Source: Dicaeum eximium (Eukaryota; Chordata; Aves; Passeriformes; Dicaeidae). Taken from it: a stretch of 64,000 nucleotides of DNA. The DNA lies in the NCBI GenBank assembly GCA_013396995.1, contig VWZP01002201.1, forward strand, positions 62,001 to 126,000, in the 5' to 3' direction. How positions within the stretch are numbered: position 1 is the stretch's first letter; every line of letters begins with the position of its first letter. Under the pieces are notes generated by a model, which ran no database searches, was not told the DNA's origin, and saw only the letters and a program-made list of their open reading frames with translations. A program made the position numbers and the translations under genes. Shown in pieces: positions 36,320 through 47,500 of this stretch.

Positions 36320-39300
36320 AATTAAGAGCCACGGGGTAAAATTACTTCATTAGAAATCAATTGAGAGTTAAACAGTGCACAGAAATATAGCATTTTTCAA
36401 AACAGGAAAGTGTTTAACAGATTGGTGAAAGGCACCAGGTAGGACTGATACTTTTGGTGTGTTTGCTGAATGAATATTCGGAGAGCTGTTATCAACACTG
36501 AAGTGACCCCATTTTTAGATGCCATAGCATTCTGCATGGTAGAGCAATTCCAGCTGAATTGTACATGAGATCCTTAGATAACAGTAGCCATTTAGGAGAC
36601 AAACGTGAAAATCATGGTGCATAGGTCGATAAAACAGCAATCCCCATAACATTAGCAGCAGCAAGGAGAATTCATACTGTGTTCAAAAAAATGGTAGAGT
36701 GAACAAAGACCTACTGGGGTGTCCTTGCAGCAGAGCTCCTCCAGTCCTCTCTCCTTTGCTCTCCCATCCATCTCCTGCTGCTATCCATGGCAGTTCTTGT
36801 CCTTGGTTTTTCTCCAGCCTGAGCCTGTGGTTTTGTACCCTAGGTTAGCAGTATATTTTTTCCATGCCTCTACTGTGGGTATTTTCAAGGTAAGAAGCAG
36901 CCTAGAATCCTACCATGGTACCTTTCATCACTCTGTGTTAAATACTTACCTCTTTTGAAAGTGATCTGTTTTTGTGCACTGTTTAACTCTCAGCTGATTT
37001 CTAACGAAGTAATGTAACCCTAATGTATAATAGGTGTATACAGCACTGTCATTGCTATTCTCACACTAGTCCCATCATGACATACTACAATAGCAAGACA
37101 AGCAAAGCAGGCTGTGTAGGGCTGTCTACCCTACTCTCCAGTGGAGATCTGTGGCACCTTTAGAGCATCCATGTGTTGGAATAATTAATGAGGTTTCCAA
37201 GTCCAGCTCATCAATCTTCAAAATTTCTTCAGTGTGTCTGTCAGCAATTCTTTTGCTCTGCTAATCAGTGTCCTTTCTGGGGCAGAGTCCACAGCTTCTA
37301 TTAGACTGGCACACTCCCACACCAGATCCTCACTGTGGTGTGTCGTGACTCTCCCAGCACTCAAATTCCTGCTTCAGCTTGGTGTGACTTGTAACAGGCT
37401 GAGCACATCCCACACCAAATGTCTCACTCCCCATTCTCCATGTCTAGAGTACATAACCTTGTCCATAGAAGCAAAGGCAGACATTCATTAAATGGAGCCT
37501 GGGTGGTAGAGGAGGATTTTATTCAGTTGCAATATATACCTTTTTCTCTGAATGATTTTAGGTGAGCTGTATTAATACCAAGGGGCGGCAGTGTGTGTCC
37601 CCATGGTTTGAAACCAATTAGCAGGTGTATGGCACTGCAGAACCAGCAACTTTCCAAAGGATCTTCCCTGTCTCTGCTGATTCTCCGTTACTACTGTTAC
37701 ATAATCCTCTCCTTCTGGATGAGTTATTCTTCCATTTTCTGCTGTTCTAGCATGAAATTACAAAGCCCCATACTGCAAATTAGATTTCAGTAGGGATATC
37801 AAGTGTATCAAGAATGCCAATTCCAAATGGCCTCCAAAAAATGCCCTTTTAAAAGTCTCTTGAATGGAAGCATCTGCTAATATTGTAGGAAAAACAGTGA
37901 GAAAAAGCAACAGGAGCAAGAAAGGTTGTGATATATTTTGCATTGCAAAGCTGGAGCTTGTTAGCATGATTTTCAGTGTGCAGTCCTTATTGTTTCAATG
38001 AGACTGGGATATGCTGCAGCTCTGCATGTGGAGTGACTCACTTCTAGTGAAATATCTCTGAACAATGTCCCTTTAAACAACACTTCCCTAAGAAGCAAAA
38101 AGGGTGGGGGAAGAAGGAAAGAGATGCATAAATGTGCCATGAATTTCTAGAGAAGGGAAACCTTGTTAGGAGACATGAGATTATGTTCCAGCATTTAACC
38201 CATCCAGAGTTCATTCATCATAGCTGACCTTCACTGCAGCAGCACTCCACCAGCTGCACAAAGCCCAAGAGAGACTAAGGAGAGTGATAATCACTGGAAA
38301 ACCTTTCTGATTCCTCAGTGGCTTCAGGCTGCCTCTTGAGGACTCCATGTGGCAGTTTCAGAAGTGCAGCCTCCCAGCCTGTGAGGCTGTATTTTGATGC
38401 AGGAGAGAAAGACAAACTCCTGTAGACAATAGTGGGGGAATATTACAATTTGAGGAGGAAAAGTTCAGCCTTCAAAACTAAAAGAAGCTGCTCATTGGAC
38501 CACTGTGGTTTGTTATAAAAATGGAGAAGACATATTTACATTCAACATCATTTAATCTATTGGTATTACTAGAAAATAAGTCAAAAATTCTAATTTTGTA
38601 TTTGAAAGGAAGTTGGAAAGCCAGAGAGTTATACCACAGCTAAACTGGACCTGCTGTATTTAAGGAAGTATTGAGGAGGTTTGGAGAGGGGATAAGTAAA
38701 AGGCAGCAAAGAAAAATGCCATGTTGAATAACATGGAAATACTCCATAACAGCAGAAATCAGAAAGTTATCATGTATTTTCAACTCATTCCTTATTCAAC
38801 AGAATGATTGTTTATATCAAAAGGAAGTTGTCAAAGAAAGAAAATGAAAATTTGGCCCTAACTTAATTTCATGCTCCCCTTGCTTTGGACTGATAAGCAC
38901 CAAATTAACTTTGTGCTAATCAAGAGGTTACAAAACATTATAGAGATGGATGATTTCTGCTGATTATGGTAAAAAAATATTTTTTCTGCACATTTAAACA
39001 ATACAGCAATGCATTTTTCCTAAAATAATTAGTTTTACAGTATTTAAAGCTTTTCATGCACAGAAGTGGAAAGCCTTGAGAAGCCTTTTTTCCTCTTCTC
39101 TCTTCAGAACCCTGCCTTCCCTATCCCCCTTTTCAGTGCTTCTTCACTTCCATTCACAAAACAGCAGGAGAGAGAATCAAACAGAAAATTATGTTGTTCT
39201 GCTTTCCCTTTTATCATATTCCATATTTGACCCAAGAAATCAGGAAGCAGTTTAAAGCTTCTGTTTCAACTGCCCACCCTGTTCAAATTTTTCCTCTCAT

Positions 39301-40507
39301 TTTGTTTGCCTGAAACTTTGCTTTTTTAAAAGCTTGCCATTGTGCTTGAATGTGTGTACTTACAGACATTTCTGTGCCCTTGTTCTTTCAGTCAAGTGAT
39401 ATTACAAAATGTCTTTTCATTTCTAACAGGGTTCAATCATTTCTGTAATAAACATGTCCTTCAACAAAATTCTCAACCCTAATGCTTCTCAAATGTCTCT
39501 AACGATTTCTAATATACTGACATTTTCCCCAAGCCCCTCATCAATTTAACTATTCAAATTGCTAACACTTAATAATTCCTCAGTCTCCAGCAGGCCCACT
39601 GCAGGCCTTGAAATTCCTCTGCTGCCTCTGCAGACAAGAACACATCTGGATGTGCATCCATACGATACCGGATCAGAGTATTTATTAGCCTGGCAGCAGA
39701 GTCTCATCACTGTGCAGTATAATGATTAACAGCTTCATTCTCACCATTGCTATCCAGAAGGGCCTCTCATGGGGTCATTTCCTGCCCTTGCTTCTGTCTT
39801 ACAGTGGGGTAATTTCACTTACTTCAGTGCATGTGGAACAGCAGAAACACAAGGGTCTGTATTGCTAAGGGTTTGTGGGGAAGATTTTGAGAAACATTTG
39901 GAGCTGCTTGCCAAATTGCCTTCTGATTTTCTTTGAAAAAGTCCAGATGTCTGTACTTTGGGAAAGATTTGAAGGGGAAGCAGATGCAGGCTGACCTGTC
40001 TCCAGACAAGAGCCCAAATTTTCAGAATGGCCCAACATATGCTGTACTGAGACATTTGGGGTGAAGATACTGAAATAAGCTATGCATGACCCTGCTGCAC
40101 ACCAGCTGAACTGCTCTTACCCTGTGCTAGATAAACAGCATTTGCAAATGGCTCATCTGTAGGAGGCAGTTCAGGCCTTGGAGTGCTTTGAATTCCGACT
40201 TTCTAGACAAAGGTCCCATGCAGTGTCAGCTTGTTAAGTGGCTCACCTCAAAATTTCCTGGACAGAAGTGCTCCTATCTATGGTGGTATACATGCAGCCA
40301 ACCAAGTCACATGTGACAGTCCCCTAAAAGAGACCTTCCTGCTTGCACGTGCAGAACAAAGAGATGAGCTGCCTCTGCTGACACTGGCACAGTCACTGAA
40401 AATAACCAGATTTGGACAGGAGATGGATGGCCTGCAGCAGATAGCCAGGAGAGCAGCTGTAAAGCAACAGTGCATCAAGGGGGAATCCCTGCAGAAGTGC
40501 AGCCCAC
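36320..40507. other. Intergenic region without recognised genes
   Basis: About 4.2 kb of AT-rich sequence. I recognise no exon, RNA gene or repeat family. The frames at 36719-36958 and 37234-37491 have no protein-like features. Confidence 0.5.
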
Positions 40508-40556
40508 TAATTAGAGCATAGTAATTAGAGCATAAATCTTTACCTGGTAAAGATTT
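40508..40556. repeat. 13-nt tandem duplication adjoining a perfect 11-bp palindrome
   Basis: TAATTAGAGCATA occurs at 40508-40520 and again at 40522-40534. The second copy runs into AAATCTTTACC (40534-40544), one T, and its exact reverse complement GGTAAAGATTT (40546-40556). Confidence 0.9.
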
Positions 40557-40740
40557 CTAGAGCCAATGTCTTTAACCACAAATTTCTTGGTAACCAAGCT
40601 ACTTAAACCTTCTGGGTCTTGATTTTGTTATTTGTGAATTTAGTGTTGAGATAACCATCCCTGGGCGATGTAATTAGCTTGTGTTTACAAAATGCTTTGT
40701 GATGCTGTGAGGGATGTTACTGGCTGCATGCAAGGAAGCA

Positions 40741-40801
40741 TTTTTCCTGCATAGTGTATGTGTATTTTTCCTGCATAGTGGGATAGTGTATGTGTATTTT
40801 T
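40741..40801. repeat. Short interleaved direct repeats
   Basis: TTTTTCCTGCATAGTG is repeated at 40741 and 40765, and ATAGTGTATGTGTATTTTT at 40751 and 40783. This looks like a local slippage duplication. Confidence 0.85.
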
Positions 40802-41114
40802 CAGTCTGTCTTGATAACTGTGTGTTCCATGACATTGGGATATTAAAAATTTCTGAGCAGCTTGACTGATGGTCTCAATGCCTTTGGAATTGTGGATAAC
40901 TGTGAAAAGTTGTCCACTGAAAAGAGAAGTCTGCCTGTCTGAATAGCATTTGCTTCTTGAAAAACAATTTTGCTTCCATGAAAAACAAGGTTAGAAACGA
41001 ATCTAGGAAAATAATGGCAGAATGAAATGTCAGCTCTCCACTCAAGTAGCATCTTGAGGAAAATAAAAAATATTATTTTGTAGCTCTGATGACTTCCTAT
41101 GAGGACTACAAAGT

Positions 41115-41345
41115 TCATAGAATCATAGAATCATGGAACATGCTGAGTTGGAAGGGATCCATCAGGCCCCAAGAGCCCAATGCCTGGCCATGCTCAGGAC
41201 ACCCCAAGAGTCACTACATGTGCCTGAGAGCATTATCCAAACTGTTCTTGAACTCTGTCAGGCCGGTGCTGTGACCATTTCTCTGGGGAGCCTTTTCCAG
41301 TGTCCAAACACCCTCTGGGTGAAAAACAATATAAGGAAGAAATCA
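41115..41345 (-). mobile_element. CR1 LINE 3' end, short copy
   Basis: The plus strand opens with TCATAGAATCATAGAATCAT, the reverse complement of the avian CR1 3' tail. It continues with GAGTTGGAAGGGATCCATCA and CACCCTCTGGGTGAAAAACA. The copy is 5'-truncated to about 230 bases and in the same orientation as the next copy, 200 bases on. Confidence 0.93.
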
Positions 41346-41539
41346 ACATAAGAGATGAACATGCATTAGAAAATATAAGATCAGGATTTAAAACTCCTGA
41401 TGTTGCCACTGCATTAGCATAAAATCTTTATTTGTAACCTTTACTCTGCCAATAGAAAGGAGAAAAGAAAATATGACATTCCCTGCAACTCCATGTTGAC
41501 CACAATCAGATTGTTTCTCAAAGACATGAAGGAACAAAA

Positions 41540-42985
41540 TCATAGAGTCATTTGGGTTGGCAAAGACGCTTGAAATCATCAAGTTCACACGTAATCCTAA
41601 CACTGTCAAATTCAGCACTAAACCGTGTCCCTACACTCCACACGTACACACCCTTTACATACCTCCAGGGATGGTGACTCCACCACTTTGCTAGGCAGCC
41701 TGTTCCAATGCCTCTTCACCCTTCCAGTGAAGAAATTTTTCCTGATGTCCAATCTGAACCTTCCTTGGCACAACCTGAGGACAGCTCCTCTTGTCCTATC
41801 ACTTGCTACTTATCACTTGGGACCGAGCTCACTACAATCCCCTTTCAAGCAGTTGTAGAGAGTGATAAGGTCCTCCCTGTGCCTCCTTTTCTCCAGGTTA
41901 AACAGCCTCATCTCCCTCAGCCCCTCCTCATAGGACTTGTTCTCCAGACCCTGTCTCCTTGTGCTCCATTGCCCTTCTCTAGACATGCTCCAGCACCTCA
42001 AGGACTTTCTTGAAGTGAGGAGCCCAGCATTGGACACAGGTCCTGAACTGCCACCTCAGCAGTGCCCAGTACAGGGGGACAATCACTGACCTTCCCTGGC
42101 ATCAAGGTTAGGCTGTAGCTCTGTGGATCCTTCTGGCCCCTTTTGTAGATGGGCATCACATTTGCTAACCTTCAATCAACTGGGACCTCCCCATTTAGCC
42201 AGGACAGTTGACAAATGACTGAAAGTGGGTTGGTAAGCACTTCCACCAGCTCCCTCAGTACAACAGATTTGTGTGTCTAAGTGGTGTAGCAAGTCACTGA
42301 CCATTTCCACTTGGATTATTGGGTCTTCATTCCATTCCGTGTCTTCCAGCTCAGGGGGCCTAGATACTCCAAGAACAACTAGTCTTATTAAAAACTGAGG
42401 CAAAGGTGGCATTAAGTACTTAAGCCTTTTCCTTATCCTTTGTCTATGTGTTTCCTCCTGCAATGAATAAAGGATGGAGATTCTTCTTAGCTGCCCTTTT
42501 GTTGTTAATGTATCTACAGAAGCATTTTTGTTGTCATTTACTGCACTTGTCAAATTAAGTTCTAGTTGGTCTCTGGGCCTTCTAATTTTTTCCCTGTATA
42601 ACCTCGCAATATCCTTCTAGTTCTCCTGAGTTGCCCACCCCTTCTTACAAAGTTGATATACATTTTTTTTCCTGTGTTCCAGCCCAGCTCATCTTTGGGC
42701 ACATGGGGACAGCCTGCTCCTGTGTCTTTCGAATTTTCTTCTTGAAGAATGCTCAGTCTTCCTCACTCCTTTGCCCTTCAATCTCCCAAGGGACTCTCCC
42801 AAGTAGGCTCCTAAACAGGCCAAAGTCTGCCCTCCTGAAGGCCAAAGTTGCAGTTCTGCTGACCCCACTCCTTACTTCTCTGGCACTCACAAATTCCTTC
42901 ATTTTGTGACCACTGTGCCCAAGACAGGCTCAAACAATCACACCACCCAGCAGTCCTTCTCTGTTCATAAACAGTAAGGGGCACT
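41540..42985 (-). mobile_element. CR1 LINE, about 1.4 kb, with internal deletion
   Basis: The 3' end on the plus strand is ATCATAGAGTCATTTGGGTT, followed by ATACCTCCAGGGATGGTGAC, the ORF2 C-terminus (minus 41813-42037: KSYEEGLREMRLFNLEKRR) and a more 5' part of ORF2 up to about 42985 (minus 42176-42553: PPELEDTEWNEDPIIQVEMV). From memory of CR1 layout, the C-terminal part and the mid-RT part should be separated by several hundred bases. Here they meet at about 42090-42110, so much of the reverse transcriptase core is missing. Stops and frameshifts are present and it is not coding. Confidence 0.92.
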
Positions 42986-43133
42986 GTAATATGTGAGGTA
43001 CTCCTTGAAAGGGGCAGAGCAGCTACTCTAAGAAACAAAGAGGAGATTGTCCGGTGCTCAGAAATTAGGCCATGATGCATAAAGGCATTTAGGTGATTGA
43101 GGGGGTTGCCCAAATGAATCTCAGAGTATGTAC

Positions 43134-43147
43134 ATAGATAGATAGAT

Positions 43148-43203
<56 letters not shown>

Positions 43204-43208
43204 CAGAC
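43134..43208. repeat. Tetranucleotide microsatellite (TAGA)n/(GATA)n
   Basis: About 75 bases of TAGA repeats, interrupted once near 43146 (GATTAG) and grading into GACA at 43202. It lies just beyond the 5' end of the CR1 copy. Confidence 0.97.
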
Positions 43209-44039
43209 ATGCATAACTGGGGGAGCTGGGTTTTTTACAATTAGGAAGAGAAGGAAAGAGATCCTATGACTACCTGCAACCCTATTCTGAAACTAGGGGA
43301 CGAACCACCCTGTCAAATGGTAGTAAAAGGAAATGGGGACATTCGGTTACTGAGTTACAGCCACTCAAGGTGTATTGGAAAGAAGATTGGACCTCTGCCT
43401 TCCTTTTTCTGACAGCTATTCCTTGCAAATGCAGGGAAAGTACTCATTAATCTGCCTCTGTTTGATTTCTGTATTTCTGAAGAATTTTAAATAGACAAGT
43501 GGGGCAGTTCACTTTCCCTTGCAAGGTATTTTCTCAATTGCTTTTTACCTTTGAGACCTTGTGCACTCAAGCTCTTTGCAATGTCTGCTTTAGAGCTCAA
43601 ATCCTGACTCAGGAGCCCACATCTTAAAGCACAGTCCTCAATATTATGACTGGAAGCAGGAATTACCTATGACTTTTTAATTCTGTCTCTGGTCTATCCA
43701 TGAAACAGTTTCTTGTTCTCATTCTCTTCATATCCCTTAAAATAACCTTGTTTTTTCTGCCTGTAAAAGAAGAACTACTAGGAACAACTTTAAAAAGTGG
43801 ACTCTGCCTGGACATTAATAATTAGAAGGGTCCTTGTAATGATTAAGCATCCTGAGCTATAAACATGCTATCTGCATGTGCCAGAAAAATAACTACAAAG
43901 TACAGTATAAGCTTCTGTAGAATCTCTCTCCCTTAGAAACCACTTTGATGATGTGAAACATTCCTGTGTAAACTCCAAGGGAAAGAGAAAGAGAGCACCA
44001 GTTCTGTTGCATATGACATAAGTGACAATGGCGACTTGA
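43209..44039. other. Intergenic stretch
   Basis: Nothing recognised other than ordinary AT-rich sequence. Confidence 0.4.
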
Positions 44040-44530
44040 AGTTTAACAAGCCCAGTCTACACAGGAAGCTGAAGTAATTCTAAATTAACATAACTAATTA
44101 GCAGCCTGAGATAACTTAATTGCTATGCAGAACTTCCCAGTTTTAGTTAGCATTCTGTAATAACTACTATGTAATTATTAAGGCACCATACTCAGCACCA
44201 GCAACTTAATTATCATCACTATTGCTCCAGTCTCAAGCTTGAATGCCGATGATTAATAAAACAAAATTATTTACATTGTAATTGTGGTATTTTAATTAAA
44301 CTGCAAATGCACTTCATTTGCTTTTTGTCAGAGTGTTAATTTTTAAAATTAAGGTCAAATCTTTTTGTCAAGCTTTTTTTTTAATCCCTAATTGCAAGCT
44401 AGATAGACTGATTTCTTGCCATCTTAAGAAAACATTGTGACTGTTGATAACAAATGAGTCTGAGTAATAAAACAGCCTCATTGCTCTGGAGTTATGTAAT
44501 CCCAGTGCTAATAAACAATACCTTGATATG
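44040..44530. promoter_or_regulatory. Candidate conserved enhancer: cluster of homeodomain/POU-type sites
   Basis: Four TAATTA cores lie within about 200 bases (44095, 44172, 44207, 44293), the last within TTTAATTAAA. A POU-like TGCAAATGCA is at 44302-44311, and further TTAAT and AACAAT sites follow. The texture resembles conserved developmental enhancers. Conservation cannot be judged from one sequence, and AT-rich DNA produces such sites by chance. Confidence 0.3.
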
Positions 44531-47500
44531 TATTCTCCATGATTCTTAAGTAACTTCAGTCTGTGTAAGTCCCACTAAATTTTCTTTGAGAATTAGTCTT
44601 TGTAAGGGTCAGTTTGTTACACTATGACAATATTTTGAAGGTCCTGTTAAGACCAAAGAATTTACAGATGTACAAGACCAAGGGTGAGAGAGGAAGTGTT
44701 GGCTTACAAAAGTGAAATTATCTGCTCATTGTCACCTAATATGTTACTGTCACAGCCAGGAATAGAGTCAAGGCCTCCCAACTCTTATTTCTGTGCTCTA
44801 ATGCTAGATTACATTGCTCCTCCTGTTAGCAAGTTTAGAAATGTCAATTTTGTGGAGAGGAAGAGGCTTAGTCCCTATTTTCACAACAGTGCTCCTGGCC
44901 TTAATAATAATTAAAGATTTTTTAATGCATTTTTGTAACACTTCTGATTTCAAGGGGCTTCTTTCTGATTTACATTAGTGTTAGATGGGTCAGGCCCAGA
45001 ATTAATAGCTTTCCTCAGAATGTCTAAACACAGTAAGATTTGCTTTTACAGAGGAAGAGTGATTTCCCTGCCATTACCGAGAGAAATTTGCTTTTTATTG
45101 CAGCAAGTTCTGCCCCAGTTTTTGCCCTCTGAGAGACTCTCAGCATTAGCCATTAGAAACTTTATAGGTAAGCTTCAGTTTCTTTTTATATAGCCAGAAT
45201 TTAACTTAACTCAAAATGTCAATGTTTGCCTTGGGGGAGAATAGGAAGGAGAATTACCCAGTCTATTTCAGAGATTAGTCTTACTTGTGCTTGCTTTATT
45301 GCTATATCTTCCAAGTTACAGGACTGGAAGCCCAGAGGTGAAATGGCTGAGTCTGGAACCACTGGATCAAAAGCCAGGGTTTTGGGAGGAGAGTGAGGGA
45401 CGATTTATCAGGCACACTGACTGAAAGCCATGATAGACAGAAAATGAAGACTGCAAAAGATCCAGAGGGGAAAAAATACCTGTCCATTTAGAAAAGAAAC
45501 AGGTTATGAAAAGGAGGGTGCTTTTAGCTGGGCTGCTTAAAACAGAAGCAAGAAAATAGCAGACTTTGGAAGCTGAAGACCATAGGAAGCAAACCTGGAA
45601 GGTGAGAAGGGGAAGAGAAGAAAACATTATAATTGCAGTGCCACTTAAGTGTGATCTAATCTCTGGCCTGGGCAAATCCAAGACCTCTGTACCTGCTCAG
45701 CCCAGGTGAAACAATGAAATGAGTGACTGCCAAGAAAGGGGAAACCAATTGCCTGTCTATATGATAATGCAGATATCTCTGGAGCTGTGCATTAAGCACT
45801 TGATGAAACTTACACAGGGAAAGACACTCTCAGTCTATAGGGAAGAAAAGTCCATGTCTGCTATGCAGATTTATTTATAAATATGTGCCCATCATTTCTA
45901 GTTTTTAGAGATGTCTAGTAAAAGGCCCCACCACAAAAAAAATCTTTTCCCCTTATGGGATAAGAATAGGTAATTAAGGCATAAAAAAGGAAAACCACCC
46001 AAAAACTGATGCAAAAGCAGATCAACAGCTAACACGAAAAAACCTTTTGTGAGAAAACTCATGCAAGCCTTCCCATCCACTTCAAAGTTCCCTTTTACAT
46101 TGGAAAATCCTCATTTTAAAAGATGTAATTAGCAATAATTGTAGGGCTTTGTGCTCCTGTCATTTGATTCTTCTGCTGCCATAGCTATGGTCTTGTGTAA
46201 GCAAAAGAAGGTACAAAGCCTCTACTCTAGGGATCACTTGCTTATTGTTTTTGCTGCAGATCTGTTAATATCTGGAGATTATTTTTCAGTTACTTAAGCA
46301 ATTGTCTGAATTTCAAGACATTGTAATAATGAACAGAGTGAAGAGAGGGGATTTCTAGGCATTAAGTGGAGTACTTTTATTTCCTCCTGAAGCAGACATA
46401 TAAAGTTAGGGATGGCAGCTTGATTCCTGAAGCTATTGGAGGCTTTGGGAATGTCAATTTAGTGAGAAGATAACTGAGCTGATTTACTACAGCTAAGGTC
46501 TGGGCCCCATTCTCTAGTGGTGTACAACCATCACAGAAGTGTCCTCTATGATGGCCTCATTAGCTTGGAAAGATCTCAGCTGAATTCTGCTGCTTAGATA
46601 AAACAGAAGGATGCTAAAGCTTTGCTCAGTCAGATTCATTATCAACATTCTCATCTGTGTCTGGTGAGAAGAGTGACTTCTCTTCCAGAGGTAATCCCTG
46701 CCACAGTAATCCCTACTCCTATCACTTCAAGATGACTTGGCTGCATTGCACTTTATCTCAGTGCCCCGGGAAACTCAGGCTGAGGAACAATTCTATGACC
46801 AATTTCAAAGCGGCATTGTGACAAAATTATTATTACACCAATATTTCTAGGCCTGTAACAGCTGCTACTAAGTTTTTAAATGGAGTTTAAAATGCTAGGA
46901 TCAACCTGTAAATCCCTAAATTTATGGGATATATCTACCATAGGGACTGCCTCTTGATTCCTTTGAAACTGTCCTGGCTGAGATTTCTGGAAACACTTCA
47001 GTGGGAATTTTCTGACTACAAATCAAAAGGATCACAGTCAGAATGATTTTCATAGGGATGGGTTAAGGGCAGGAGATACTTGGGATGTATTTGGTAAAAA
47101 TGAAAGGAATAGGTTTGTGCAATTTTACTATGAATTTCATGTATTTGCAGTTCAGAGAGTAGGAGTGAAGAGCAGGATATAAGTCTTCTCTGCACAGGGA
47201 CTTCTATGAACTTATATCCATTTAATTACTCCTCTGTACTTAGTGCTTTTGGGGCAAGAGACTGAGTAATGATCTGATGCAAAGCACTGTCACCTGAAAA
47301 GTTCCTATTTAGATTCAGTGGCTCTAGAGATCTATTAAAAGGAACAGCCATAGCAAAAGCACTTGTAAGAAATCCAGGCTAGTTAAATGTTAACTTCTGT
47401 ATAGAATAATAATATTTTCATAAAGCAAAGTCACAAAAGTATGATCTCCATGCAACAAATTACATAAATCTTGAATGCTTTGCATGATTTTTCAATATTT

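Noticed and set aside
42176..42553. 125-codon minus-strand frame
   Set aside because: It is a decayed piece of CR1 ORF2, not a host gene.
43134..43208. CRISPR-like or regulatory repeat array
   Set aside because: It is a simple TAGA/GATA microsatellite without spacers.
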